From Bacteroidota bacterium (GTDB lineage Bacteria > Bacteroidota > Bacteroidia > Bacteroidales > Bacteroidaceae), in contig JAEXAJ010000136.1 in assembly GCA_023458215.1 (NCBI GenBank), positions 1-64,000 on the forward strand: a DNA stretch of 64,000 nucleotides, in the 5' to 3' direction. The notes below the pieces were generated by a model. The model saw only the letters and a program-made list of their open reading frames with translations. It was not told the origin of the DNA and ran no database searches. Numbering within the stretch: the stretch's first letter is position 1; each line of letters begins with the position of its first letter. The position numbers were made by a program, and so were the translations under genes. Positions 8,275-17,468 of this stretch are shown piece after piece.

Positions 8275-9558
8275 TTACTCAAATTCAGCGTCACTATTAA
8301 ATGCTTTTGCCGATGGATCTTCGCCCGTCTGTGCATCGCTGCTTGCTTGTATCTCCGGGTTTCCGGCATCTACCAGCATCGGTATCTGCTCATCGTGCAT
8401 TTTCTGTTCTTCCAACTTTGCGGTATATCGACTCACACTCAATATCATGCCGATGTATACACAGTTGATAAGCGTAGAAGTACCACCACGGCTGATGAGC
8501 GGTAATGGCTGACCGGTAACAGGGGCTAATCCTACAGCAACCATCATATTAAACATTGCCTGCGAAACAAGTAGCAGGCCAATGCCGATAACCAGAAATG
8601 CGGGGAAGGTACGATCACATTTCTTTGCTATACGACCGGCACGTACCAACAAGCAAATATAGAGGAAGACCACAAAAGCTCCTCCAATCAGACCTAATTC
8701 CTCTATTACTATGGCAAAGATAAAGTCGGAATATGCCTGACTCAGGAAGTCGCGTTGTACGGAGTTACCGGGACCCTTGCCAACAACGTGGCTGGTAGCT
8801 ACTGCAATACGGGCATGACCAACCTGAGCATCGCGGTCGATGTCGAACTTGGCGGCAGGAACTTCCTCACTTTTAGCGAACTTCTCAATACGGGTACGCC
8901 AAGTATCAAAACGGTGCATGGCAGGGATATCAACGTCTTTTGTCAACTCTAGGAAGGCAACAGCGATGATGGCTATACCTACGAGGCTGCCCATCAGTAT
9001 CAGCATCTTTTTCATGGCAATGCGTCCGATGAACATCATCAGGAAAACTACCCCGAACAGTAAAGCGGCCGTAGAAAAGTTTTCCGGCAGGATAAGTCCG
9101 CAGATCACCGCCGTGATAATCATTATCCGCTTGAATGCTTTAGGACTTGCGCCATCTTCATCCTGCCCTTTGCTCAGTATAAATGCCGTGACAATAATAA
9201 CAGCCATCTTAGCAACCTCCGAAGGTTGAAACTGGAAACCCAAAACAGGAATGAAACGTGCCGCATCATTAACGCGTGCCATAAACATTACCACTACAAG
9301 CAATACGGCAGAGGTCGGTAATAAGAATACGGGAAATACCTGAAACCATTTGTAGGGTATGTTATGGAAAAATACAACAACAATCGCTCCTACCATAAGG
9401 AAGATGCTATGCTGCGTAATCGGTCCCCAGTGGTCACCGCTCTTGTAGGTCAGCGTACTCGATGCGCTGAACACTTCGATCACCGAAATGAGACAAAGGA
9501 AAAGGAAGATGATCCAGATAACTTTATCCCCTTTGAATATGCTTTTTAATAAATCCAT
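8275..9558 (-). CDS. ftsW: Division-specific SEDS glycosyltransferase FtsW
   Basis: FtsW polymerises lipid II into septal glycan together with the division PBP. The 427 residues hold about ten membrane helices and the family signature near the end of the membrane part (GLAPVTGQPLPLISRGGTSTLINCVYIGMILS). FQPSEVAKMAVII is the conserved segment near helix 4. The periplasmic loop before KGPGNSVQRDFLSQAYSDFIFAIVIEELGL is long, with many charged residues. A soluble acidic tail of about 50 residues follows the last helix. It sits after murD, across a spacer with a three-copy word repeat. Confidence 0.93.
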   Translation of the reverse strand: MDLLKSIFKGDKVIWIIFLFLCLISVIEVFSASSTLTYKSGDHWGPITQHSIFLMVGAIVVVFFHNIPYKWFQVFPVFLLPTSAVLLVVVMFMARVNDAARFIPVLGFQFQPSEVAKMAVIIVTAFILSKGQDEDGASPKAFKRIMIITAVICGLILPENFSTAALLFGVVFLMMFIGRIAMKKMLILMGSLVGIAIIAVAFLELTKDVDIPAMHRFDTWRTRIEKFAKSEEVPAAKFDIDRDAQVGHARIAVATSHVVGKGPGNSVQRDFLSQAYSDFIFAIVIEELGLIGGAFVVFLYICLLVRAGRIAKKCDRTFPAFLVIGIGLLLVSQAMFNMMVAVGLAPVTGQPLPLISRGGTSTLINCVYIGMILSVSRYTAKLEEQKMHDEQIPMLVDAGNPEIQASSDAQTGEDPSAKAFNSDAEFE

Positions 9559-9570
9559 AAATAAATCGAT

Positions 9571-9655
9571 GTGGTAATGTGATTAAGTGGTAATGTGATT
9601 TAGTGGTAATGTGATATTACTCTATCACCTTGTCATTCTTATCACTTTATCACCC
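9571..9655. repeat. Iterated-word inverted repeat, murD-ftsW spacer
   Basis: Three direct copies of AGTGGTAATGTGATT (about 15-16 base period) span 9571-9619. They pair imperfectly with 9620-9655 (CTCTATCACC, then ATCACTTTATCACCC). The word is GTGATAA or GTAATGTG. On the mRNA the arm begins at the murD stop and the hairpin ends 12 bases before the ftsW start. Confidence 0.75.
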
Positions 9656-10990
9656 TTATAACTCTCTTACGTATTTCTTGAATTGATCGCCGCGATCTTC
9701 GTAACTCTTGAAGAGGTCGAAGCTTGCACAACATGGGCTGAGCAATACGGTTTCACCTTTTTGAGCTAACTTGAAGGCTGCTTCTACCGCATCTTTCATT
9801 CCGGTCTGTACATCGGCAACAGGTAATCCCATACGGTCAAAAAACTCGTGAAGTTTCTCGTTGTGCAATCCCAGGTATACCAAGGCTGAACACTTTTCGC
9901 GGACGAGGTCTTCGATTTCAGTATAGTCATTGCCTTTATCCTTGCCGCCGATAATCAATACGGTCTTGGTAGTCATGCTTTGCAGGGCATACCAGCAGGA
10001 ATTTACATTGGTTGCTTTAGAGTCATTGATGAAATGTACGCCGCGCACGGTGGCAACCTTTTCCAACCGGTGCTCTACACCTTTGAAGTCTGACAAGGCT
10101 TTGCGGATATCTTCCTTCTTGATGCCTGCAAGGTTTGCGGAGATGCCTGCTGCCAAGGAGTTATATAAGTTGTGGGTACCGCGTAAAGCCAGTTCCTCTT
10201 GTTCCATGTTGAAAGCTATCGGAGCGTCGATTTCTACTTCGCCGTCTTGCACGTATGCTATAACCCCATCTTCTTTTACGGCAGCAAATGGATAGAGGTG
10301 AGCTTTCAATCCATGTTTGGCAAGTTCGCGTCTGATGATAGGGTCATCGTTCCAGTAGATAAAAGCATCCTCCGGAGTCTGATTCTGAGTAATGCGGAAC
10401 TTGGCATCTACATAGTTCTGCATGCAATGGTCGTAGCGGTCCAAATGATCGGGTGTGATATTCATCAACACGGCAATATTGGCGCGGAAATTGTACATAT
10501 TGTCCAACTGGAAAGAGCTCAGTTCGATGATATAATAGTCATGATGTTCCGTAGCCACCTGTAAAGCAAGGCTGTTACCTATATTGCCTGCCAGCCCTAC
10601 GTTTAGATCTGCACTCTTGAAAATGTGATAGATGAGTGAAGTCGTAGTGGTTTTGCCATTGGAACCGGTGATACAAATCATTTTGGCATCTGTATAACGT
10701 CCTGCAAACTCTATTTCGGAAATGATAGGTGTACCTTGTTCCTTCAATTTCAGAATAAGCGGGGCATCATTAGGAATGCCGGGGCTTTTCACAACCTCAT
10801 CAGCATTCAGTATCAGCTCTTCGGTATGTTGTCCTTCTTCCCAGGCAATTTCATACTTGTTCAGCAATTCCTTATATTTGTCTTTAATGGCGGACATGTC
10901 CGAAACGAACGTATCGAACCCTTTAACTTTAGCGAGTACGGCAGCACCTGCACCGCTTTCGCCAGCTCCTAATACTACAATTCTACTCAT
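9656..10990 (-). CDS. murD: UDP-N-acetylmuramoylalanine--D-glutamate ligase MurD
   Basis: MurD adds D-glutamate to UDP-MurNAc-L-Ala. The 444 residues start MSRIVVLGAGESGAGAAVLAKVKG (Rossmann), with the P-loop ITGSNGKTTTTSLIYHI near residue 110, IELSSFQLD, MNITPDHLDRYD, the C-terminal domain entry FKGVEHRLEKVATVRGVHFINDSKATN, and the closing SPCCASFDLFKSYEDRGDQFKKYV. All hallmark segments are intact. It lies between mraY and ftsW, with hairpin spacers on both sides. Confidence 0.96.
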   Translation of the reverse strand: MSRIVVLGAGESGAGAAVLAKVKGFDTFVSDMSAIKDKYKELLNKYEIAWEEGQHTEELILNADEVVKSPGIPNDAPLILKLKEQGTPIISEIEFAGRYTDAKMICITGSNGKTTTTSLIYHIFKSADLNVGLAGNIGNSLALQVATEHHDYYIIELSSFQLDNMYNFRANIAVLMNITPDHLDRYDHCMQNYVDAKFRITQNQTPEDAFIYWNDDPIIRRELAKHGLKAHLYPFAAVKEDGVIAYVQDGEVEIDAPIAFNMEQEELALRGTHNLYNSLAAGISANLAGIKKEDIRKALSDFKGVEHRLEKVATVRGVHFINDSKATNVNSCWYALQSMTTKTVLIIGGKDKGNDYTEIEDLVREKCSALVYLGLHNEKLHEFFDRMGLPVADVQTGMKDAVEAAFKLAQKGETVLLSPCCASFDLFKSYEDRGDQFKKYVREL

Positions 10991-10993
10991 ATA

Positions 10994-11066
10994 TTAATGT
11001 GTTAATGTGATAAAGTGATTGAGTGGTAATGGAATATCACTCTATTACTTTATCACTTTATAACTC
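10994..11066. repeat. Iterated-word inverted repeat, mraY-murD spacer
   Basis: The left arm 10994-11031 (TTAATGTGTTAATGTGATAA and on) pairs with the right arm 11034-11066 (ATATCACTCTATTACTTTAT and on) with scattered mismatches and a very short loop. It uses the same GTGATAA / TAATGTG words as the murD-ftsW and ftsA-ftsZ spacers. It ends only 3 bases before the murD start. Confidence 0.75.
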
Positions 11067-11073
11067 TATTGTT

Positions 11074-12342
11074 TTATCTAATTTTCAATGTAATAATCGT
11101 TATCGCCGCCAGTACAATGGTTACAATCCAGAAGCGGACGGTAATCTTTGATTCATGGAACAGCTGTGTTGGTTTGGTAAACACTACGTTGCATCCCGGT
11201 TCAATCAGATTCATTGAAGTACGGAAGTGGTCGTGTATCGGCGTACGCTTGAAAAGACGCTGTTTCACGCCTTTCCGCTTTCCGGCTTTGTAATAGAATC
11301 GTTGCAGGATGACGGACAGATTCTCTACGAGGAATATACCGCAGAGAATAGGTATCAACAACTCTTTATGGATGATGATAGCGAATACAGCGATAATACC
11401 ACCGATAGTCAGACTACCCGTATCGCCCATAAATACTTGAGCGGGATAGGCATTGTACCATAAGAAACCGATAAGGGCACCGATGAAGGCGCAGATAAAG
11501 ATTACCAATTCTTCCGATCCCGGAATATACATAATGTTCAGATAGCCGGCATACTCGATGTGACTCGATACATAGGCAAGTATTCCTAATGTTAACCCTA
11601 TGATAGCAGAGTTACCTGCCGCCATACCGTCCATACCGTCATTCAGGTTCGCACCGTTGGATACGGCGGTAACAACGAAGATGGTAACGATGACAAACAA
11701 TACCCAGCCCGCAGCTTGCGAGTGCTCTCCCATGAACGAAACGACGTCGGAATAGTCAAAGTTATTGCTTTTAAAGAACGGAATAGTGGTTTGGGTAGCC
11801 TTGATCTCTTTGGTAGCATGTACCACTTCCATTCCTTGACCGGGTTTTTGTACTTCGAAGTTTTCCCGAATCACTACTTGAGGACTGAGGTATAAAGTAA
11901 GTCCTACGATAAGTCCCAGACCCACTTGTCCGATAACCTTGAATTTTCCGTGCAAGCCTTCTTTGTCTCTCTTGAATATTTTGATGTAATCATCGGCAAA
12001 TCCCAGTGATCCCAACCAAACGGTAGTAATCAACATCAATATCATATAAATATTGCCCAACTTACCCAGCAACAGGCAAGGGATGAGAATGGCAACTATG
12101 ATAATAACGCCACCCATACTTGGTACACCCACCTTGTTCACTCCGAACGGGTCGATGCTGGCATCACGTTGTGTTTCGGTGATCTGTTTCCGTTTCAGTA
12201 GATTGATAAATCTGTCACCCCATATACTGGAAATCAACAATGATAGAATGATAGCCATCAATGCCCGGAATGATGTATAACCAAACATACCCGCACCGGG
12301 AATGTCAAACTTCTGTAACCATTGGAATAAGTAATATAACAT
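11074..12342 (-). CDS. mraY: Phospho-MurNAc-pentapeptide transferase MraY
   Basis: MraY moves phospho-MurNAc-pentapeptide onto undecaprenyl phosphate to make lipid I. The 422 residues form about ten membrane helices with the family motifs: KVGVPSMGGVIII, GFADDYIKIFKRDKEGLHGKFK (catalytic DD pair), VSNGANLNDGMDGMAAG (second Asp motif), and GDTGSLTIGGIIAVFAI, ending with GIFLVENLSVILQRFYYK and KRTPIHDHF. It is longer than E. coli MraY because of a loop of about 60 residues after helix 4 (residues about 155-220), a common Bacteroidetes trait. Located between murE and murD. Confidence 0.96.
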   Translation of the reverse strand: MLYYLFQWLQKFDIPGAGMFGYTSFRALMAIILSLLISSIWGDRFINLLKRKQITETQRDASIDPFGVNKVGVPSMGGVIIIVAILIPCLLLGKLGNIYMILMLITTVWLGSLGFADDYIKIFKRDKEGLHGKFKVIGQVGLGLIVGLTLYLSPQVVIRENFEVQKPGQGMEVVHATKEIKATQTTIPFFKSNNFDYSDVVSFMGEHSQAAGWVLFVIVTIFVVTAVSNGANLNDGMDGMAAGNSAIIGLTLGILAYVSSHIEYAGYLNIMYIPGSEELVIFICAFIGALIGFLWYNAYPAQVFMGDTGSLTIGGIIAVFAIIIHKELLIPILCGIFLVENLSVILQRFYYKAGKRKGVKQRLFKRTPIHDHFRTSMNLIEPGCNVVFTKPTQLFHESKITVRFWIVTIVLAAITIITLKIR

Positions 12343-12353
12343 CTCTTTATTTA

Positions 12354-12457
12354 GTTATGAGTTATTAGTTATAAGTTATAAGTTATTTGTTTGTTATAGT
12401 TAGGCTAATATTTTTATGAGAATAGTAGCAAATAACTTATAACTAATAACTCATAAC
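12354..12457. repeat. Iterated-word inverted repeat, murE-mraY spacer
   Basis: The right arm 12429-12457 (29 bases, CAAATAACTTATAACTAATA and on) is the exact complement of the left arm 12354-12389, except for one extra ATAAGTT word in the left arm. The loop is about 39 bases. The words are GTTATAA and GTTATTA. The arm includes the last four codons of murE (VMSY) and its stop, and the hairpin ends 11 bases before the mraY start. This is the cleanest example in the cluster. Confidence 0.9.
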
Positions 12458-13894
12458 TTTATTCAGTTCTTCTTTATCGTCGAAGTGATGTTTCACTCCT
12501 TTAATCTCTTGATAATTTTCGTGTCCTTTGCCGGCAACAAGAATAACATCACCCGGCTGTGCCAGCATGCAGGCTGTTTTGATGGCTTCCCGGCGGTCGA
12601 TGATGCTGATTGTCTTTTGCATGTCATCTTTGTCGAGTCCTGCCAGCATATCGTTGATGATGTCTTGCGGCTCTTCAAAGCGGGGATTGTCGGAGGTGAT
12701 GATGACACGGTCACTGGCTTTGGCGGCTTCTTTTGCCATGATAGGACGCTTGCCTTTGTCACGATTACCACCTGCGCCGACAACTGTGATTACTTTGCCT
12801 TTACCTTCAAGCACTCCGTGAATTGCATTGAGCACATTGATTAATGCATCCGGAGTATGGGCATAGTCTACAATGGCGGTGAAACCTTTGGGCGAGCGTA
12901 TGGCATCAAAACGTCCGGCTACCGGATGAAGGGTGCTGAGAGCTACGAGTACATCTTCTTCTTTCTTACCCAATAATACGGCGGCACCAAATACAGCCAG
13001 CAGGTTGGAAGCGTTAAAACGACCGATGAATGATACTGCCAGTTCGTGGTTGTTGAAGTCGAGCAGCATACCTTCGAAGTGTGACTCCAGCACTTTTCCT
13101 TTGAAGTCGCAGAGACTACGCAAAGAGTAGGTATAGACCTTTGAACGGGTATTTTGCGTCATTACCAATCCGTTTTTGTCATCCAGGTTGGTAAGGCTGA
13201 ATGCGCTCTTGGGCATGTCGTCGAAGAATTTCTTTTTGGCTTTGAGGTAATTCTCAACGGTTTTGTGATAGTCCAGATGGTCGCGTGTCAGGTTGGTGAA
13301 GATACCACCTGCAAACTTCAACCCGCTGATACGCTTTTGGGCAATAGAGTGGGAGCTGACTTCCATAAAAGCATATTTGCAGCCTGAATCTGCCATTTCT
13401 CCCAATAAGCGGTTGAGGGTGATCGGGTCGGGAGTCGTATGTTCGGTGGGCACAGGCTGGTCGTCGATATAATTGCATACGGTGGAGATCAAACCTACTT
13501 TATAACCGAAGTAACGGAAAGTATCATATAATAAGGTGGCGATAGTTGTTTTTCCGTTGGTTCCGGTGACGCCTACAAGCTCCATTTTTGAACTAGGGTC
13601 GCCAAAAAAGAGGGTGGCAACTTTGCCTACTGCATCTTCACTATCTTTTACCTGGATGTAAGTAATCCCGGCTTTGGGTTCTTCGGGCATATCTTCGCAT
13701 AACACGGCAATAGCACCTTTCTCTATAGCGGCAGAAATATAGGCATGTCCATCGGTCTGCGTTCCACGCATAGCCATGAACAAATGTCCGGACGCTACCA
13801 AACGGGAGTCAATATTAACCCCGGTAACCTCTATATCTGTACTTCCGGTGATCTGTACCGGTTGTATTTCTTTCAATAAATCAATTAACTTCAT
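12443..13894 (-). CDS. murE: UDP-MurNAc-tripeptide ligase MurE (meso-DAP type)
   Basis: MurE adds the third stem-peptide residue. The 483 residues contain the P-loop [15 protein letters not shown] (near 110), [14 protein letters not shown], the carbamylated-lysine region ([22 protein letters not shown]), [14 protein letters not shown] and [14 protein letters not shown]. The motif SDNPRFEEP matches the DNPR signature that marks use of meso-diaminopimelate rather than lysine, as expected for Gram-negatives. It follows the PBP gene after 69 bases without notable structure. Its C-terminal VMSY is encoded by the spacer repeat. Confidence 0.96.
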   Translation of the reverse strand: MKLIDLLKEIQPVQITGSTDIEVTGVNIDSRLVASGHLFMAMRGTQTDGHAYISAAIEKGAIAVLCEDMPEEPKAGITYIQVKDSEDAVGKVATLFFGDPSSKMELVGVTGTNGKTTIATLLYDTFRYFGYKVGLISTVCNYIDDQPVPTEHTTPDPITLNRLLGEMADSGCKYAFMEVSSHSIAQKRISGLKFAGGIFTNLTRDHLDYHKTVENYLKAKKKFFDDMPKSAFSLTNLDDKNGLVMTQNTRSKVYTYSLRSLCDFKGKVLESHFEGMLLDFNNHELAVSFIGRFNASNLLAVFGAAVLLGKKEEDVLVALSTLHPVAGRFDAIRSPKGFTAIVDYAHTPDALINVLNAIHGVLEGKGKVITVVGAGGNRDKGKRPIMAKEAAKASDRVIITSDNPRFEEPQDIINDMLAGLDKDDMQKTISIIDRREAIKTACMLAQPGDVILVAGKGHENYQEIKGVKHHFDDKEELNKVMSY

Positions 13895-13963
13895 ACCTTA
13901 TTATATATATAATGTATATTCTTTCTTCTTTATTTGTTTAGTAAAGGTTCAACTCCTTTTTCT

Positions 13964-16126
13964 TTATTTAAGCGTCAAAGCAATAGTCTGACCTTTCGTG
14001 AGACGGTTGCCACTTGGTATAGATTGGCTTTTTACTTGTCCTACACCACTCAGCCTTACCCGTAGACCTTTGCTTTCAAGCAAGTAAACAGCATCTTTGG
14101 CTCCCATGCCGATAACATTGGGCACGCTCCCGGATGTTGATTCCTGCGCCTGTAATATCACAGCAGCGGGTGCAGCTTGGGGGTGACCCCATAACATTTT
14201 CCGCTTTTGCTCAGTGAACTGCTTTTGTACGGGAACATTCAAACCGTTCAGTACATAAAGTACTTCGTTCATTTCTCCGGCCTTTACAGCGGGGATTACA
14301 TTGGTAACGCTGTCTATGGCATTGCGCATATCGAAACTCAAGTTCTTTGCATAAACTCTTTCGGCAATCTTGCCGAACACACTACCTGCCATCAGACCGC
14401 CTGAGGCCGGAAGACCAGGCTTTTGTATAGAAACGATACAGCTATATTTGGGCGCTTCGGACGGGAAGTACCCGCAAAAGCTTACCAAATAGTTTACGCG
14501 TCCCGACTTGTAGCCCGCCGCTCCTTGCGAAACTTGTGCCGTACCGGTCTTTCCCGATACCGAGAATTGCTTGCTTCCGGCAGGTTTGGCCAATCCCTGT
14601 GATACAACCTTATGCAAGATTTCGCGGATTTGAGTCAGCGTTCGGTCGGAGCATATTTTAGGATTGATAACCTCTGTCGGGAATTCTTTGATAACTTCGC
14701 CGTCTTTTACCGCAGATTTAACGAACTTGGGTCGAACCATCGTTCCATTATTGGCTATCGCGTTATAGAAGGTCAATATGTTCATCGGCGGTACCTGGGT
14801 TTCATAGCCGATGCTCATCCACGGCAAGGTGGTTTTTGCAAAGTAACGCTCTTTAGGTCCCTTGATGTTTGGCTTTCCCTCTCCCGGTATCTGTAAATGG
14901 AGCGGTTGGTCGATGCTCATTCGTTTTAATCCGTCTACAAACTTCTGCGGATTGTCTTTGTAATACTTGTCGATGAGTGAAGAAATGCCCACATTGGAAG
15001 ATACTTCCAGAATACGGGTAACATTGATTCTACCATAACCACCACGGTGCCAGTTATGATCTTTCATCTTGCTGCCGTACATATTCATGATGCCGTTACC
15101 GGTATCGACCTCTGTATCCGGGGTAATTTTCCCATCTTCAAGGGCTACCATGATAGAGGCAGTCTTGAAAGTTGATCCCGGTTCCATCATGTCGCTGATG
15201 GCATTGCTGTTCATCTCGTAGTAATTTCCATCATTGGCTTTGGACATGTTGACTATCGCCTTTACCTCTCCGGTGGCAACCTCCATAAGGATGGCAACAC
15301 CCACAGTGGCATTGAGCTCTTTAAGCTGGTCTACCAGTGCTTTTTCACAAATATCCTGCATGCCGACGTCTATTGTGGAGATAATATCGCATCCGTCTAC
15401 CGGAGGAAGGTCTACGATGTTCAGGTACTTATTCATAACCTTTTGGCGGTGGGTGATACCGTCACGTCCTTTCAGTAGGGTGTCGAAAGCCAGTTCAATA
15501 CCGTTACGGGCTCCCATGGCCGTGTCGGCATAGAGTCTGCCTAATGTTTGGGCGGCCAATGAACCGAATGGCTTTTTGCGTTGATTATATATTTGCTCGT
15601 GAAAGCCACCCTTGTATTTATTCATCTTAAATACGGGCAAACGTCTTGCTTCTTTATACTGGATGTACGAGATACGCCTGTTACGGTTGGGCAGAATATT
15701 GTAGTTGCGGCTCTGCATGCTGCGTCCCTTCTTCAGGTGTTCCTTAAATGTCTTTTCGCTGATATCAGGAAATATTTGATGTAAGCCGATGCAGATAGAA
15801 TCTATATTGGCTTTCCAGATAGAGTCTTTGCGGTGCTGGTCCTTTTGGCGTCGTTCTTCATCTCTCTCGCCGGACATAAAATCCATGAATATTTTATATT
15901 CGGGTAGCGAACTTGCCATCAGCTTGCCGTCTGATGAAAGAATGTTGCCACGGTTGGGCTTTACCGTTACATTCTCTTTTACGAATCGATCGGCTACTTC
16001 ATGCCAGTATTGTCGCTCGGCAAACATAATCATGGCACCTTTTACGACAACAGCAATTCCCGCCAGTCCCATGAGCAGGACGACGAAGAAGTAACGGGTC
16101 ATTATGTTTTTCTTATTTACAGCCAT
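13964..16126 (-). CDS. ftsI: Division penicillin-binding protein (FtsI-like) with PASTA domain
   Basis: A class B PBP that cross-links septal peptidoglycan as partner of FtsW. The 720 residues comprise a cytoplasmic tail and one membrane helix (about 11-33), a pedestal domain (start VTVKPNRGNILSSDGKLMASSLPEY), and the transpeptidase with STFK (318-321, catalytic Ser318), SSN (376-378) and KTG (526-528). The last 60-70 residues (SVPNVIGMGAKDAVYLLESKG to the end) form one PASTA domain. PASTA-bearing FtsI is usual in Bacteroidetes and absent in E. coli. It lies between the ftsL-like gene (14-base spacer) and murE. Confidence 0.94.
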   Translation of the reverse strand: MAVNKKNIMTRYFFVVLLMGLAGIAVVVKGAMIMFAERQYWHEVADRFVKENVTVKPNRGNILSSDGKLMASSLPEYKIFMDFMSGERDEERRQKDQHRKDSIWKANIDSICIGLHQIFPDISEKTFKEHLKKGRSMQSRNYNILPNRNRRISYIQYKEARRLPVFKMNKYKGGFHEQIYNQRKKPFGSLAAQTLGRLYADTAMGARNGIELAFDTLLKGRDGITHRQKVMNKYLNIVDLPPVDGCDIISTIDVGMQDICEKALVDQLKELNATVGVAILMEVATGEVKAIVNMSKANDGNYYEMNSNAISDMMEPGSTFKTASIMVALEDGKITPDTEVDTGNGIMNMYGSKMKDHNWHRGGYGRINVTRILEVSSNVGISSLIDKYYKDNPQKFVDGLKRMSIDQPLHLQIPGEGKPNIKGPKERYFAKTTLPWMSIGYETQVPPMNILTFYNAIANNGTMVRPKFVKSAVKDGEVIKEFPTEVINPKICSDRTLTQIREILHKVVSQGLAKPAGSKQFSVSGKTGTAQVSQGAAGYKSGRVNYLVSFCGYFPSEAPKYSCIVSIQKPGLPASGGLMAGSVFGKIAERVYAKNLSFDMRNAIDSVTNVIPAVKAGEMNEVLYVLNGLNVPVQKQFTEQKRKMLWGHPQAAPAAVILQAQESTSGSVPNVIGMGAKDAVYLLESKGLRVRLSGVGQVKSQSIPSGNRLTKGQTIALTLK

Positions 16127-16140
16127 TTTCTTTTCCTTGT

Positions 16141-16506
16141 TTACTCTTTATCTTTAATCAGGTACGGCGGGTTAGTCGAAGTCTGCAAATCGCTTTGTTT
16201 AGTGGCGATATACTCCTCGATACGCGATTGGCGGCTTCGCTCCATGAGCTCCGAACTACGGGTCAGGGCGTCGTACTTGATATCTATAAGATCCTTTTTG
16301 AGCTTGTCCAGCTCAATCATTTGTTGCTGACAAGCATATCGGTTGTGAATATAGAACAAGACAAGTATCATGATGAGAACAATCAGTTTAGTTTGGCGGC
16401 GGAAAAAGTCCGTAGCCAGAATGTCGCCACCAATGATGTTCTTCCATGATGTGCGTTTCTTTATCTTTTCAGTTTTCTTTTCTTCTAGTTTCTTCTCCGT
16501 TTCCAT
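16141..16506 (-). CDS. FtsL-like divisome protein
   Basis: A 121-residue bitopic protein. About 38 cytoplasmic residues rich in lysine and glutamate (METEKKLEEKKTEKIKKR) come first. A membrane helix follows (KLIVLIMILVLFYIHNRYAC), then a periplasmic coiled coil (QQQMIELDKLKKDLIDIKYD). This topology and size match FtsL, which forms a complex with FtsQ and FtsB and activates FtsW/FtsI. Sequence alone would be too weak, but the slot between rsmH and the division PBP is the standard ftsL position. In Bacteroidales databases the family is often called a conserved FtsL-like protein. Confidence 0.8.
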   Translation of the reverse strand: METEKKLEEKKTEKIKKRTSWKNIIGGDILATDFFRRQTKLIVLIMILVLFYIHNRYACQQQMIELDKLKKDLIDIKYDALTRSSELMERSRQSRIEEYIATKQSDLQTSTNPPYLIKDKE

Positions 16507-16540
16507 ACCGCCTTATCACTATAATCACCTTATCACCCTC

Positions 16541-17455
16541 TCATCTTTTTTCCGCAATCCTCAGTTTGGCACTTCGTGAACGCGGGTTTCGTACAATCTC
16601 TTCTTCATCGGGCACAATTACTTTGTTGTTGACCAACCGGAAAGGCGTCTGTACGTTGCCGAAGAAATCTTTTTCGGCTTTGCCTTCTATATTGCCGGTT
16701 TTCATGATGTTCTTCACCATACGGTCTTCTAACGAATGATAGGTAATCACTACCAGTCTGCCTCCCGGTTTCAACGCTTCGGTTGCTGCGTATAGCATCT
16801 CTTTCAATGCTTCCATCTCTTGGTTGACCTCTATGCGCAATGCCTGAAATACTTTGGCGAGTTCTTTCTTCTCACGTTCACGGCCGAAAAGAGGTTTGAT
16901 GATTTCCAGAAACTCACTGATAGTGGTGATTTTCTGTGCAGCGCGAGCCCTTACGATGATCGACGCCAGCTTCCGGCTGTTTTTCAATTCGCCATACAGA
17001 TAGAAAATATCTGCCAGACGCTCTTCGTTGTATGTATTCACTACGTCGGCGGCAGTTGCACCGGCGCGTTTGTTCATACGCATGTCCAAGGCGCCGTCGA
17101 AGCGGAAAGAAAATCCCCGCTCGCTGTCATCGAAATGATGGGACGATACACCGAGGTCGGCAAGTATGGCATCTACTTGCTCTATATCGTGATACCGTAA
17201 GAAGTTGTGCAGATACCTGAAATTGCTGCGCACGAATATGAAGTGTGGATCGTCAACAATGTTGCGTTCCGCATCCTCGTCCTGGTCGAATCCTAGAAGA
17301 CGGCCTCCATCGTCTAGGCGCGAGAGTATTTCGCGTGAGTGTCCGCCGCCCCCAAATGTAACGTCTACATACGTCCCGCCGGGATATATGTTCATTGCGT
17401 CTACACTAGGTTTCAGTAATACCGGAATATGATATGTCTGTTCTTCTTTCATCAT
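16541..17455 (-). CDS. rsmH: 16S rRNA m4C1402 methyltransferase RsmH
   Basis: RsmH N4-methylates C1402 of 16S rRNA using S-adenosylmethionine. I start it at 17455 (MMKEEQTYHIPVLLKPSVD), giving 304 residues, the usual size. The longer frame to 17530 would overlap mraZ by 60 bases and adds a non-homologous tail. Motifs: SAM loop YVDVTFGGGGHSREIL, LADLGVSSHHFDDSERGFSFRFDGALDMRM, KVFQALRIEVNQEMEAL and ITYHSLEDRMVK. It lies 13 bases after the mraZ stop, and the purine-rich AAAGAG just before the ATG could serve as ribosome site. Confidence 0.94.
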   Translation of the reverse strand: MMKEEQTYHIPVLLKPSVDAMNIYPGGTYVDVTFGGGGHSREILSRLDDGGRLLGFDQDEDAERNIVDDPHFIFVRSNFRYLHNFLRYHDIEQVDAILADLGVSSHHFDDSERGFSFRFDGALDMRMNKRAGATAADVVNTYNEERLADIFYLYGELKNSRKLASIIVRARAAQKITTISEFLEIIKPLFGREREKKELAKVFQALRIEVNQEMEALKEMLYAATEALKPGGRLVVITYHSLEDRMVKNIMKTGNIEGKAEKDFFGNVQTPFRLVNNKVIVPDEEEIVRNPRSRSAKLRIAEKR

Positions 17456-17468
17456 CTCTTTATTAGCA

